64,000 nucleotides of DNA, from positions 6,850,131 through 6,914,130 of the forward strand of contig NC_031769.1 in the NCBI RefSeq assembly GCF_001522545.3. Direction: 5' to 3'. Below, piece after piece: positions 20,721 to 34,800 of this stretch. The notes beneath the pieces were generated by a model that worked only from the letters and a program-made list of their open reading frames with translations, did no database searches and had not been told where the DNA came from. Made by a program: the position numbers and the translations under genes. The stretch is from Parus major. Taxonomy: Eukaryota > Chordata > Aves > Passeriformes > Paridae. Each line of letters begins with the position of its first letter. Within the stretch, counting starts at the first letter, position 1.

Positions 20721-23700
20721 GGAGTGTTTAAGATTTGAAGCTGGCTGTACATATAAATTGCAGATATTTTTCATAAAATATAAAGTCCTTACAGGTTTCT
20801 TTGTAATATTAGAATCCATCGTGCCTGTGTCTACAATAAGGAAAAAAAAAGGAAAAGGAATAAAAAAATTCTAATTCACTACAGGAGAAAAAAAAGAGAG
20901 CTTGATGCTCAAGAGTCTCTCAAGAAAAGGCAAAATTATGTGAAGTCAAAGGTGATCTATTCATCTATTCAATAAAGCAAGCAAGATGAGATGGAGGCAG
21001 AGAAATCCATCTAGGGAAAAAAAAAAGGGGTTATTGTAGAAATAAGGGAGTTATTATTTACCAAATGTGAGGGCATTCTGACCCCACAGAATGCCTAGAA
21101 GCAACTTGCCAAAGTGTAAAATTGTAGCACTGAGCATCACTGAGCATTATCTATTCTGGTCTTCTGATGGATTAAAATGAGGAGAAAAAGCACACACTTT
21201 CAGGGAGATATTAAATAGATGCGGAGGAGTATAATTGCTTTACCTGAATTCAGTGGCACAAAATTTAGCTTTTCAGTATTTTCAGAGAGAAGCTGCCTTG
21301 GTTTCCCCTAAAGTTTCCACTATTCTCACCATTTATACACTTCTATCGTGTTGGAATTTCTGGTTTCTAGAGAGTTCCCTAGTATATAATTTTCACATTC
21401 AGGTACATTGCTTGGTTGGTTTCAGCCTAACCCCTTAAGTTTTAAAGAGTTTTTAAAGAGTTATGTGCTAGTGAAACTGCATATTAACAGTGCCATCACC
21501 AAAAACATTGAGACAAAGTGGACTAATCTGCAGAATGGTGACAAATGGCTGTTGTGCTCTCCTGAGCTCTCTGCTCCCTGATGTAGTGAAGAAGACACAT
21601 TATGAATAGATGTGGCTGCAGAAAAGCAGAACAATGGAAAGACTGGGAGGCTTTGGACATTTTGCACATGTTTAAGGGGAAGCTTTCAGTCTTTGAATCC
21701 ATCCTAAACTGATAGTTATCGATGGCTGCTAACATTTATTGCCTGCTCGCTCATTTTTGGGTGATGTGGGAGGAACAGAGCCCCAGCTGCATGAGAGGAA
21801 TTGCTGTGAACCACCTCGTGACCACTCAGACACTCTCTGGAGGTGACTGATGCATCCATGTTGCACATCACTTAGCAGGAACCTCCCTTGTTCCCAAAAG
21901 GCTTTGTTGTTACTGGAATTGAAATAAATTCCATGGAGTTATTTTCAGCTTGAAGAACAGGATTCAGTCCTGAAAGATGATTTTGTTCTGTGATGTGTGA
22001 AGGTGTTTGTTGCATGCAGGGATTGATGCTACAAGGCTGCCTGAGACCAGGCTAGAGCAGAATAGGAAGGAGATGTGTCCTAAGAGTGCAGCATCTCTGT
22101 GGGGAAAGCTCTGGAATGGGCTGTCTTTGTGAGCTGTGCCTTTTGCAGGGAGCTAGCAGCACTGCTTGGAAGGCAGCTTGGAGGTGGAAGTGCCACGTGG
22201 GAAACACAGACGCTCAAATTCTGGTTCCTGGAGTGAAATAAAGAGTGAGTTAAATTTGCAGTCAGGACACCTGCAGTCTCCACTTGTGGGTAGAGTCTCT
22301 GTGTCAAGGAATGTTGCAGTTGAAGCACAAGAACTTGCAACTCACAGGATTGAAGGATACAAAGTCTAGTTCCAAGCCATCTAAGTAACCACAGCATAGC
22401 ATCTTTTATATTGGTGTATGCTGGAGAAATTCTGCTTGAGGCTAGGAGAGTCCATTGGATCACACAAGCTAAGTCCAGTAAACACATCTGCTATTTGAAA
22501 AGTGAATTCATTTATTTCTCTTGTGCCTTGTAAATGTGACAGACTGGCACATCCACACTGCTGGATTCTGTATCTTGGGCTTTCTCCTTTTTCCTCCTGT
22601 AGTAAGCTGGTTTTCCTCTCATGTAACTAAACAGGTAGAGACTTGTAGCAGAAATACTAACGCTGGTATGAATGAAATACAGATGCAAATATGTCTCTGT
22701 AAACACTGTAAAAAGAGTGAAATAACTGTGAAAAGAGTGACATGTGCTGATAATAGAAAACATTGTTCCCAGCAATAAAACTGAGCAATGTGTTGAACTG
22801 TGAAGCCAAAAAAGTCACAGTACAGACATCTCTCCAGCACAAGACCTCGCTTTCTAAGGACACTAAAAGGCCACAAGGTACTAGCATACACACATTGTGT
22901 GTGTGATGACAATTCTTTCCCTGTTATGCCAACGGGGAGCTACACCAGCCGAACAAATGTTTATTTTTCAGACATACTCCATGTAAATAAAATCAGCTAC
23001 TGACCTGCAACCTCACTAAGAATTAGGAATGCCTAAGTGGGCAGGATTTAGAATAAAGGGACTGCCTCTTCTCAACTGTTGACTCATAAAAATTATAAAA
23101 GATATGCCAAAAAACTAACTTGTCATTACCAGTCAAGAAAAAAAACATGTGTTGTGATGGAAAGTTAATAGTTGATACCCCTTGTCCTCTGTGACATGTG
23201 AAAATCATCTCAGTCAGCCTACCTGAACACGTATCTTGGTGCACTTGACAGTGTGATGGATGAACTCTGAGAGAGAGAGAGAATGAGTGAGTGGATAGAA
23301 CCAGCATATTCAAATTTTGCTAATAAATACCATTTTCTTCCATATGGTATTGCACTGGAGCTTGTTACACTCATTTCACACACGCTCAGAAGTAGATGTC
23401 ACTTGCTGCATGCTAACGAGGATCAGTACACTGTGGTATGTCACACATGGAATGGGAATGGGGGAAGGTCACATCTCCTGACCTCCCCAGCCATGTGATG
23501 GCACTTGTGCCACTGAAAGATGTGACTGGAAAAGATGAGAGCAGGGTGTCTGGGGGCTATGAAAATCCAATGATGGAATATGTTAAAATAATGAAGCCAA
23601 GTGCATTTACAAATGTCTTAGTCTGTCATGCCTACACCATTACACTTATCAATCAAATCTGTAATTTCATCAAGAAATTAAATAGGATTTGTTTGACAGG

Positions 23701-24429
23701 ACCTATTTTCTAGAAATATGTATGGAGTAACATTAATTATACTGCTATCCTTTAATTCTTTATTAATTGACTCCCATTTCGGCTTTACTACTTTTCCATT
23801 TTTAGACAGAGTCCTTCTGAAGGGAAACTAACCCAGAGATATAATTTCTGTGGGTAAATAAGGCATTAATTTTGGAAAGGCTTGTTGTAAATGCTGTAAA
23901 TCATGAGAGTAAATCCAGCAAGGGTGAAGAGGAGATGCAGGGAGACACTTTATTATACGAGGTGAGACAGAGCACCATCAGCAGGAAAGTCCATTTGAGA
24001 ATCTGCAGCATCAGTAAAATGGAGCGCGTGTATCCGTGAGAGGACAGGAGAGTGAGGCAGAGACAATTGTTATTAGTTAAAGTCCTAAACAGTGATATTG
24101 TTTGTTACACACTTTGTTTGCAAGGAGTAGGAATGTATGCTGAAGGTGTGAGGAGAGGCAAAAATGGTATTGGTGATTCTGTAGAGAAACAACTTCATGA
24201 AGAGAAGAAAGGTATAAACAATTAGATACAGCAAGGACAGACCGGGGTGAGAAGCAAAAGAATCTTGATGGAGTTCTGTGTGTGCTGTGCTGGAGTGGTA
24301 GTGTATGACATGCAATCTGAAAAGCCCATGCCACATTGCTGTGATGTGGAGCAACTTAAGAAGTTGTTAATGCAAATGTGTCCTGCCATGGGGAGAAAAG
24401 TAAGTCTAGAGATTTGACTATAAACGGGA

Positions 24430-24479
24430 GTAAGGACTAACCTATGGTAATGAAGTAAGGACTAACCTATGGTAATGAA
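24430..24479 (+). repeat. Perfect 25-bp tandem duplication
   Basis: Two identical 25-base units beginning 'gtaaggactaacctatgg' abut at 24454/24455. No mismatch separates them, which suggests a recent event and possibly a variable site. Each unit includes a GTAAGG word, a weak donor-like sequence. Confidence 0.95.
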
Positions 24480-27400
24480 ATGCAAAGTATCTGATCAAAA
24501 TTCAGAATGTTAATCTGAACAGTAAATCTTTATATGAATGTGTCACTTGAGCCCCATAGTCTGCACAGTTTTCTTCTCACAGTGTATGTTGCCCTTGATG
24601 TCCATTGTGACTGCAGAGTGTGCTAACATTTCACTGTTCCCACTTTGTTTGTCTGCCAAAGCTGCATGGAGTCAAATGGCTTTAAAAGTTTCCTGACTAC
24701 TGGAAGCTCCAGGATGTGCAAGACAGCTGTGATTTGTTGAATTCTAGGGCCTTTGCATAGGTTTGAGGGGGTGAGATATTTAACCAGTGGGCATAGCATT
24801 TGATCTAGTAATAAAAAATAGAATTTAAAGGAAACTCTGTGTTTAAATGCCAACAGGTGCAGTGCCCTGTGCTGAGCAGGGGCCACTGTGGTATCCTCAG
24901 CTTATCTCCTCCACACAGGCTCTGAGACATCTCATGGTTTCTGAGGAGAAGCAGTAACCTGCAATGAATACACTTGGCTTGGCATACAACACATTTGGAG
25001 GGAATATTATCATGATTTCTTGTGTGACCTTGGACAAATCTCATGTTGCTGCCATACACAGGTAGCTGCAGGGCAGCTCTAGCATCTCCTCCTGTGGGAA
25101 CCACATCCTGCCTGGAGCTTCTCACTGGGCTTTACCTTCCTTTCCCATTTGTAGAATAAGGAATTGATAATTCCTTCCATTCCCTTTCTTTCTAAGTTTT
25201 GACTGTAGAATTTAAACTCCCATAGTATCCATCTGTATTTATTTAGTGCATAAACTGTGTCTTATTGTGCTAAATTTAAGTGCTTGTCTATAATTAGAAT
25301 TCCATTAAATGATACAAATGTCATTGATCTATTGAATAGACAGTGTTCAATAAGGGATGATAGGAATCTGTAAATCCATACAATACTGGTTAGGATATAC
25401 ATGTAGAACAGGTTTATACCAAATTACAAAGAAAACTGAGGATAATGTCCCCTATTCATGTCCATGTCTGGTGCTGAGTCAGGGTTTTAGTATGAACCAA
25501 AGCAGAGTTTATCAGAGATAGTGCACAGAAACTAACTTTTCTTACTGAATCAGACAATATCATACATATTAGTAAATTGATAATATTTCAGTTGATGAGA
25601 AAATCCTGGCAGATAGTGGAGTCTTTTATAAAATTTTCAAATCAAATATTTCTTCCTGTATTTTTGCTGGTAACCTCATTTAGGAACGTTATGGTTTTGA
25701 TAATACAGTGCTTAGAAAGAGATGAATTAGAATACTCTGTCAAAGTCTGATATCTGAAAAAAAAAACCACCTTTGAAATATAATCCTTGATGGTTGTTTG
25801 CTTTTATGTTATATAAATAATATGTGGAAAATTAATTATTTTGAGTTTAATAAAATGAGGATTTGATTGATGGGAACTGAAATTTTGTTTACTAGGAGGT
25901 TTCAACAGTCCTTGTTTTCATCTTGCTTTGGAAGGAAAACAAATATTGAAATAATTTTTCTGCTAAATGGAGGTTTAATTTCCTCTTCTCACCTTGGTTT
26001 TGCTTTTTAGCACATAATTTTCCCATCCATTTACAGCCTGTCAATACCATTAAAAATGTATTGTAAATTGAACGGACTGAAAAAAGCATATTTAGACATA
26101 AACTATTAGTCTTTTCTTAATTCATCCTTTGCCTATGCGAGACCAAAATCTGCATTCACAACTGCTTTAATATTCAAGATGATGTTTCTAGCCTGATTTG
26201 ACTTCTTTCAGGTTGTTGGTAGGGATAAAGTGAGAAGGATTTAGATTAGAACCTCTACAGGATGGAAAGTTATTGGGAGATGCCTTGTTTCTCTGTCTTC
26301 ATCAGAAAGAGAGCTGCTGTTTGAGATCTGTAATTGTTGTGCATAGCTTTCTTTGTGTTGAGGCCCCAGAGAGTCATTACAGCTTTTACAATAAGAATGT
26401 GATAGCTCCTTTGCAACCATGAATATTCCTTTACAAAACATGGTTTCAAAGTCACTCATTATCAAGAGTGCACTGATGAGTACTGGTTTGGTTTCAAGCA
26501 GAGCATTCTAAGATCTCCAAATGGACGAAACTTTCTAACATGCCTGGATAGATCTAAATCCCATTTTGGGTAATTATTCGGGTACCAGTACTACCCATTT
26601 AGGTCTTGGTTCTCCATGCATATCATGTAGAGTTGTGTCTTTTAAGATGAGCACAGAGAGGGAAATGTTGCCCAAGGTGAAACCACAACACGTAAAGGCA
26701 CTCTTTGTCCTGTTTTCAAGTAATCACTGGCAGTGAATCTGGGTCAGGCAGCTGCTCTGAGCACCATGCTCCTATGACTAATCTGATATCATCCCAGACC
26801 TGCTTGGATAGATCTACCAGAGCTGCTGTCATGCTGTGACTACATTTAAACTTGACCTTGATCACAGTCCCCACTCTGTTCACTCTTTCTAAATACAGTT
26901 TATTCTGTCCTTGTTTGCCTTGTTAAATCTGCTGAGATGTGTGTGTTGGCTTTAGACAAACAGCTCCTAGAGAAATGCTATCTCTTAGGGTAATCCTTAT
27001 TCCACAGCAGATTTGCCTGGCTGGTGGGGTGTGGTGAGAGATCCCAGTGTCCCAAGGTAGCCACCAGCAATCTACAAGAATGGTACCAACTGACCCAAAA
27101 AAGACTTGTGCATGAAAGCTGGCCTGGAGATTTGCTGTTTTTTCATAAAGGAGACCCCTCAAAGTTTATGCTTTATGTCATGTGAGCTCTCTCAGAAGGA
27201 AAAGTGAAAAGAAGAAAAATACTGAAGCATAGCACTCAATCCCTTCTTTCAAGCTAATATGCAAAGGATTAGTGGTTTAAATACTGTTTCAGTTCTTGCA
27301 GTGTTGTTGCTCCTTACATGGGCTGCGCTTCTAAATCATTGTCTAACATAACTCTGTGAAAGCATCAGTAACAAGTTTTTAGCTGTAGTCCTAACCTTGT

Positions 27401-28059
27401 GTTTCTCCCCAGCATGGAAGATCTAGCTTCCACACTCTCCTTTCTTCAGGCCTTTTCTGTGATCACTGTGGGAAGAAAGTCCTGCCCTCCTCATGGTTTA
27501 TCTCTCTGTACCACTACAGTGCTATGGTATTTGTAGGTCATTGGTTTATTTTGCTGGGGCAGGCAGGCAGTCTTTTGAACTTCACCAGAGAGAATGTGTA
27601 TGTTATACTGTGGTGTTCCTATTTCTTGCTGGTTTCTTTTCAGTCAGCAATTCGGCCAGGAGCACTTCAGTACATTTTTTTTTTTTTGCAAAATACAATT
27701 GATAAATATTGAATTCAAAGCACTGGATGTAGCTGCTGGCAGTATAGGTGCATATTTCTGTACATTCTGTCATGAAGTTTGGATGCCAACTGTTATTGAG
27801 AATGAGGCGATGAAACTCTTTTAAAAACAAGAAATGATACTTCATTGCAAAGCTGCAGTGCACAAGGACCTTGTATTTCTAGCCATGCTCTCTGCAGTCT
27901 TCCTTGTTGTAATGACAAGAATTCCTGGCTATTAGCGGGCTGACCCAAATAGACTAAAGGATGGTTTTGTTGCAGAGAAAGTTTCTGCTTCCTTTAGATT
28001 TAGTCTGCCCCAGCGCTGCACAGCAGAGACTCATGGGCCTGTGAGTATGGTGGTGTGAT

Positions 28060-28275
28060 CTATAAATGACCCTGATTATCACTTTCATAAATGACTGAAT
28101 TTTCCAACCAAATTACCAATGAAGTGAAAGGCATTGAACAAGATTTTTAATTATAACAAATGGAATCTGTGCTCTCTAATCAGACTGTTGTACAGGTGGC
28201 TATTATTCATTGCTAAAAGTTAGAGCAATTAAACTTCAGACAGTCGTTAGGCAGATTATATAAAAGAATCACTTC
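28060..28275. promoter_or_regulatory. Candidate conserved non-coding element
   Basis: A repeat-free stretch with dense AT-core motifs: ATTA and TAAT words, 'taattata', forkhead-like 'ataaatga' twice and a 'caggtggct' E-box-like word. The mixture of TA-rich cores and preserved GC words is typical of deeply conserved enhancers. No conservation evidence is available, so this is a guess to be tested by alignment. Confidence 0.2.
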
Positions 28276-29645
28276 ATTTGAAGGTTTGGGTATTGGTTTG
28301 GTTTTTTTTTAATTACTGTCTCTAGTGGAAACTCACATTATATTGATTTTTTCAAACCTGCCTAAAGGTGAAGTATTAATACTTGTGCTAAAACAGCTAC
28401 TAGAGGTGTTACTGGTATAGACTTGCAAACTTAAACAAAATTAATGTTGTGTCTTGATTTTGTGAGATGGTAAAAGTAGTAGAAGGAAATATGGGGTTTT
28501 CTGTTTTTTTTTTTTCATCTTAACATGTCTTTTTGGATTTGAATTTTCTATCTGCCTCTGAGATGACAATACCATGTCCTTTCTCCTTTTCATATATGTG
28601 AAAGCTGACTGCTTCCCTGTTAGACAAGTGTGGAGGGGTATCTGTTCTGACTCATATGGAGACAAGGGTATTCTGGACCAACGCTGAGGGTAGATGTAGT
28701 CCCTTGGCTCAGTCTGCAGCTGGCTGCTGATGCAATATGATCCTGCTTTGAAGAATAAGGTGTATGGCTCCTTTGTAACATATTTGTGGCAGGGATTTGA
28801 AGCTACTTTGGTGCAAAAAAAAAAATCTCTATTTCTCCAAATTTTCTCTAATGGGCCTTGTATCCATGTTCAGCCATTTGTAAAGCGGACAACGTAACGT
28901 TTGTCTGTCATATGGGAATATTGCTCAGCTTGCTGAGGGGTAACTTAAAAAGCATTTAGAGATCCTTAGATGGCAGATGCTATAAAAAATACTGATTCTT
29001 TGTACTGTTTCACTGCTCTTCTTGTCCATTTTAAGTCCAGCTCAGCACTTACAGCAAGATGTCAACACTCTGCTCCTGTACAAAAAAGCAGGTTTGCTGC
29101 CTGGTTTTGTGGAGGTGCAGTATTAGTATTCCACCACGCATGCACAAACAATGGCTTTAGAAATTAAGAATAAAACTACCTAATCCTGAATATATTTAAC
29201 TGGCAGCAGGGCACAGTGGGAAGGTGCTTCTACATCCAGGTCAAATATTACAAGAACTCCTCCTCAGTCTTTACTTAGAGAAACAAGGAAGGAACCCAAG
29301 GCTGTAGTGTAATTGCGGTTCCCTTCAGGCCTTGGACATTCGGAATCACAAAATCAACTCATTACTTAAGTGAGCTTTGAGTGATGAGCTTTGAAGGATG
29401 AGCATCCTTTTTAAAGGATAACAGTTGCTGCTTACTCAAATGTTTTTCCAAAAGCCTTGATGAGATTTGAATGCCTGGTTCTCCGGAAATAGAATAATCC
29501 TCCAAGTGGCCTGGAAAAGCCCAGCCTGAACAGTGTGCTTTCAGAACGACCTGTGCTGTGTTTCCCCACTGAATCTGAATTCAAAGGCCGTTCTTTGGAT
29601 GGGCTTCTAGCAAGGCTTAAAATCCTGTGGGAGGGAGTGTACGGT

Positions 29646-29778
29646 GTGGTGCCGGGCTCTGGCCGTGGCGCCGGGCTCTGGCCGTGGCGCTGGGCGCTGT
29701 CCGTGGTGCTGGGCGCTGTCCGCGGTGCCGGGCGCTGTCCGTAGTGCTGGGCGCTGTCCGCGGTGCCGGGCTCTGTCC
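29646..29778 (+). repeat. 19-bp GC-rich minisatellite, seven units
   Basis: Seven consecutive 19-base units of the form 'gtggtgccgggctctggcc' with substitutions between units: positions 2-4, T/C at 8, T/G at 13 and G/T at 17. The array is CpG-rich and stands out from the AT-rich surroundings. Since 19 is not divisible by three, all frames cycle through the unit, which explains the overlapping arginine, glycine and alanine-rich open frames on both strands. Those are not called as genes. Confidence 0.95.
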
Positions 29779-30149
29779 GCTGTCAGCAGCAAGGAAGACT
29801 GAACGTGTTCTCAGCACATCGCTGGGCCAGTGCCTGCCCCACTCCCTGGATTTTAACCCACAGACCTCAGCCCTCTTCTTGAGAGTCTGCACATGGCAAT
29901 TCATTTGGTCCTGGTTCATTTTATTGTAAAGGAATTGTGTGCACAGACAACTGTGCAGAGGCTTGCTCCAAAAGTACAAGAGTGGCATCTTCTTAAAATA
30001 TGGTCACAATTAGGCATGCGGGAGCCAGGATGAAAACACAACACTATTTTCTGCCTTGTTCCTTATCAGCGTGTTGCAAATGAGGAAGAACATTTATACA
30101 AGATCACCCGCCTCTTCTTATTTCTGGTTGGCCACTGTCACAGACCCTC
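29779..30149. other. Non-coding spacer between minisatellite and CR1
   Basis: Nothing recognisable. Composition falls back from GC-rich to AT-rich within about 100 bases of the minisatellite. Confidence 0.6.
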
Positions 30150-30340
30150 AATGTGGGGATCTTCAAAAAAAGTTCATCTGAGGAGTTGTGGATTCTCTGC
30201 CCCTGGAAGTGTTCAAGGGAAGGTTGGATGGATCTCTGAGCAGCCTGCTCAAGTGCAAAGTGTCCCTGCACATACCAGGAAGGCTGAAATGAGATGATCT
30301 GTAAGGTCCCTTCCACTCCAAGCCATTCTATGATTCTATG
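30150..30340 (+). mobile_element. CR1 LINE 3' end with intact tail repeat
   Basis: The text follows the CR1 3' region: 'ggagttgtggattctctgcccctggaagtgttcaag', 'ggttggatggatctctgagcagcctg', 'gatgatctgtaaggtcccttcc', 'aagccattctatg'. It ends in two ATTCTATG units at 30325-30340, the diagnostic CR1 tail. It is severely 5'-truncated, so it carries no coding capacity. Confidence 0.9.
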
Positions 30341-31316
30341 AATTAAATAAAAAATTTTCAGTTGGCTATTTAAGCCACACAGAGCTCTCACTCAGAATTA
30401 AAGTAGCCTTCATTTCATTTTGTTTATTTTACTCTTAAAGTGGATTAAGCTAAATTAAATTAAAGGCATTTAATTCCATAAGGGACTATCTTTGCAGATT
30501 CTTAATGTTGCATAACTTGTCCATCTACATAGTAAGTTTACATGTAGCATTACAAGAGTCTCAGGGTAAACAGATCTTTAGCCTTTATCAAGAAAATATT
30601 TATTTGCTGATTAATAATATACTTTGAAAGTGTTTAAACTTATAATGAATCAGGGCACCACTGTTCACTGGGGGAATTGACATGGAATAGCAAATGGACT
30701 GTGAATTCCTAGTTTAGGATGATGTAATTTTCCCTCTGTATATAAAGCAGGTTCTGTTGAGGTCTGTAAGTATTTTCTGTAGAATTTAAGGCCCTCAGTT
30801 CTGCTTAGAAGCATGATAGTCACAGAGTCATAAAGTGAAGTGGGAATCTGAGGCCTGATTTAGCAGGAAATACTGTGCACATGCTTAGCTTTAAATACAG
30901 AGGTAGTTTGATTGACTGGTTAAGAATTGCCCTGAATCAGAGCCAAAGTGCTGTGGCTTTTGGTGACATTTATATGGCTTCAGGATATGGATGTTCAATG
31001 AAAACTTCAATGACAGTCTTCCTTAATAATTCAGAACTCCCGATTTTTCTTCAGAATTAATATCATTCTGGATGATACAATCATTCTGCAAATTTGAGTC
31101 CTGGCTCTCTAAGGATTTGTTTGCAGGGAGTATCTTCAGCTTCAGTGGCTTTATTAAAAGCAGAAAAAGCAGGCTGTAAATTTATTTTTTTTTTTTTAAT
31201 TGAAGTTGCTTGTCTTTTATTAAAGCCATTTTGAAGCTATTTTTTTTAATTTTTTTTTATTTTTTTTAGTTTCCTGGGAAAACAGTGTTGTGCTTTCCAG
31301 CCATCTGTATTTTGTA
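30341..31316. other. AT-rich spacer between two CR1 elements
   Basis: No gene seen. Contains long T runs at about 31180-31270 immediately before the next CR1. Confidence 0.6.
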
Positions 31317-31818
31317 AGGCCTCACCTGGAGTGAGTGAGTGCATTTAGATTGGATCCTCAGCAGAAGAGAGATGTGCAGCTGTTAGAATCAGTTCAGAGG
31401 AAGTCACAGATGCTCAGAAGGCTGGAGCACCATTCCTGAGAAGACAGGTAGAGCTGGAATTATTCATATTGGATATAAGAAGGCTCTGGGCAGACCTCAG
31501 AGATCCTTCCAGTACCAGGGCTATGAGACACCTGGAGAGGAGCTTTGGACAAGGGCATGTACTGATGAGAAAAGAGATAATGGATTTAAACTGGAAAAAC
31601 ACAAGTTTAGATTGGGTATTGAAAATTCTTTACTGTGAGGGTGGTGAGGCACTGGCACAAAGAATCTGTGGCTGCCCCATCCCTGGAAGTGCTCAAGGCC
31701 AGGTTGGATGGAGCTCTAAGCAACCTGGGACATTGGAAGGTGTCCCTGCCTGTGGCAGGGGGACTGCAACAAGATGATTTTTAGGGTCCTTCCAGTACAA
31801 ACAATTTTGTGATTTATG
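31317..31818 (+). mobile_element. CR1 LINE fragment, ~500 bp
   Basis: Recognisable CR1 blocks in order: 'ggcctcacctggagtg', a degraded 'agaaggctggagcacc', 'gaaggctctgggcagacctc', 'ccttccagtaccagggc', 'ttctttactgtgagggtggtgaggcactgg', 'tgccccatccctggaagtgctcaaggccaggttggatggagctc', 'gaaggtgtccctgcc' and a worn tail ending 'acaattttgtgattt'. All CR1 coding potential is lost. Same orientation as the fragment 1 kb upstream. Confidence 0.92.
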
Positions 31819-34800
31819 CAGTTTTTAATACAGAACATCTTTTTTCTTCATTAGGAGATGAAAAACATTAATAGCAACACTGTCATGAAGTAATGCACAG
31901 CTGTTGATTTACTTCATTGCAGTCACAGGTTGCTATTTTCTGGGGAAATAAAGAAACAAAGGAATCTTGGGGGAGGACTGTGGGGAATGAGGCAGTACTT
32001 CATGATTGCTGTGAAATTCACAGGTTTTTGCCGCTGTAAAGAAATCCTCCACCATTAATCCTCTTATTAGTCTTAAAATGAAAAATAGCATTTTTTTACA
32101 TTAAAAATAGTGTTTTGAAAAATGAAAAATAACTTAATAACTGTGAGAACTTACCTAGACATTTGTAAATGTCTAGCATGAATGGCTCTTTCTCTTGAGT
32201 ATCATTGAAATTGCACAGAAATATCTGTTTTGTTGTCCCAGAATTCCTGCAGAATAATGGAAAGCAGATGCAAACACCACAATTACCTGAGATTTGAGGG
32301 TTCTGACAGCTTGGATTTAGGAAACATGAAGTATACTTCAAGAAGGAAGAACTTTGTTTAATCCATATATATTATTCAGTACTGTTATATACATTTGTTT
32401 TTCTAAGTGTGTGGACTGAGGTTACAGACGTATTTGAATATGCTGAAAAACATCCAGCGACCCGAAGTTAAAAACCTACAGTAAATTCATGTCCATATCT
32501 CAAGTAAGTGGGGTGGGAGGAAAAGACATCACAAAAATGTGTGTCTTCCTAGGTACTTGAGAGGAATGAAATTATCTCCATGTGAAATGTTATCTCTTGG
32601 TTGTAATTGCCAACTACACTGTGAGTACATAGATGTATAAAGAAAAAATTAGAAAGGAAAAATTCATTATATGCATATATTTTTTAAAAAAAGGTCTATT
32701 CCGTCAGAAAAAATATGCTTGCTGGAAAGTCAAATATGCAATTGAAACAGTTTGGCCTTGAGCAGCTGTAATTTCTGTCATCTGAGGCCTAGATGGAAGT
32801 CAAGGCTTCAAACCTGTAAATGTTTAATTTACATTTACATGAGCAACTTGCACTTGTGTTTTGTACTGGGAACTCCCTGGGGACGGTGTCATGTGCAGGG
32901 ATGTTTGTGTTTGAGTGAGTGTTTGCCAGCCAGGTCTTACACAACGGTGATGCAGCGAGTGCTGGGAGCTGTACTGGTCCAACCCTGCCCTTTCCCAGCA
33001 TCAGGAATTGTGGATCTCCCACAGCTGCTGGTGTTTGCCACAATGCATGGATCAAATAATTTTTGATTGCTTGTAGCCCTTTAAAAAAATGAGCAACAGG
33101 CTTCACTTTAATGTGTCTGAAATCCAGTCAATAGAGATCTGGAGAAACAGGACCTCAAGGAGGGGCTGAGACAAATTTGGGATTAAAGTCAAGCTGTGCC
33201 TCTAGATCTTGCTTAAGGCTCTTTATTGTGTGAGATAAACCCTACTCTACAACCTGTTCCAAACTTTCATTGTTAAGCAAATTGATGTAACATTCATGTC
33301 CTCTCCATAAAGAAAATTCTGCCATGGGAACTGTTATAGCTTTTTCTTTTAACTACTCTGTTCTATGTTTTAGTACAGGACTATTTTAAATTAATTATCC
33401 TCTAATTTGTAGTTGAGGCACTCAGTGGCTGTAAGTGATAACATCTCCACTGTGCAGTTAATGTTATGCTTCTTTGTGTATATAAATACTTCACAAATGC
33501 ATTTTTCTGTGATATAAATTGAAATCTAATAGTCTAAACAGCATCATGTCTGTATAGTGCTTAGCAATGCATTCCAGGTGCTTGAAAGCAATTTCAAAGT
33601 GAGGGAAAAAATTTCCACAAATTCTTCATATTTTAAAATTTCTGTCAGCCTCTGCAGTAGACCTTAATCAGAAGCATTGAATTGTTTTTGAGCATGGGTT
33701 TAGCATGGGTGCAAAGATAGTGAAGCAATTTAGAATTCTGGTTTTTATTTGAGAATTTTAATGCAGGTTCAGTTGAGAAATTATAATGAAAAATATATTA
33801 AAATGTTAAAAAATAAGAGGTGTAATTATTTTTATGTTCTAATATGCCATCTTTTAAACTCTGATGGTGTGAAAGCAAAAATTACAGGAGTGATTTCTCT
33901 AGGAAGCTTTCATTTTTCCAGTGTTTGAGAAAACACATTAAAGATTCTTGGTGAAGGATCTCTGCATTTTTGGGCTATAAGGCCCAATAAGGGGCAGGTT
34001 GCACTGGAGAAAAAAATTATGATCTGTCTTGAATGTCTTGGGTTTTGGAATTACAATCTTTCATTAAAAAAGGGTGAAAGGTATAGCAGTTACTGGGATT
34101 CAAAAGATTTGTGAGATAAATTAATAGTAAGAGTAAATGTCATATTAGCATTGTTAATACATTTCTTTTCTTATTAATCCATCCACCAGTCAAAAAGAGA
34201 AAAAGACATGGTTACTAGGTTGGTTTTTGCTCTTGTAGATAAACCCTTAAACTTTTAAAGTGCTCTCTGATACACTTTTATGCATGTCTTGATTGTTATC
34301 TCTCCATCATTTATGTTACAATGCATTACTGGAGTAAATTTAATTTCCTTACCAGCTGCAGTCTTTTTCTTTTAGCACAGATTGATTATGTTTGGCTGTG
34401 TTTAGAATGAGAATAGAAAGAGCTTTTCACAGGGCTTCTTAGACCTGTGGTGTTGTAGAGAGACCTGAAGTAGGAACTCGGTTCAGTAGAGACCCTGCAA
34501 GATGGGAAAAGACTTTCAGCTACAGCAGCAGTTCCTGTTCTCTACTCTGCAGGAACACAGAAGGAAATCACTTCTTTTTGTCAATACTCAGAACATAAAC
34601 CATATTAATACTGCAGGCAAGATCACTGAAACTCCAACAGTGAGAGAACAATCTAGGATGTTTTTATATTAATTCTTCATCCAGGATGATGTAGTTAAAA
34701 GAGAAAAAAAGCTTGATCAGCAATTCAGAGACACAGATGTGATTACCAAAAGTGTCAAGCTTAGCAGAGCTCTTGTTGAAGTCAGCAGGCATTTTCTCAA

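Larger units (their letters stand above)
20721..29645. other. AT-rich non-coding stretch with small tandem repeats
   Basis: No supported gene. Contains a (GA)n run at 23269-23282, the 25-bp duplication at 24430-24479, a motif-rich stretch near 28060-28275, and many A/T runs. Open frames of up to 135 residues are within what chance gives in this amount of sequence. Confidence 0.6.

Noticed and set aside
22080..22487. 135-residue minus frame rich in leucine and serine
   Set aside because: No family recognised, no supporting context and a length within chance expectation.
29535..29988. Arginine, glycine and alanine-rich frames on both strands
   Set aside because: They are produced by the 19-bp minisatellite, whose period is not a multiple of three.
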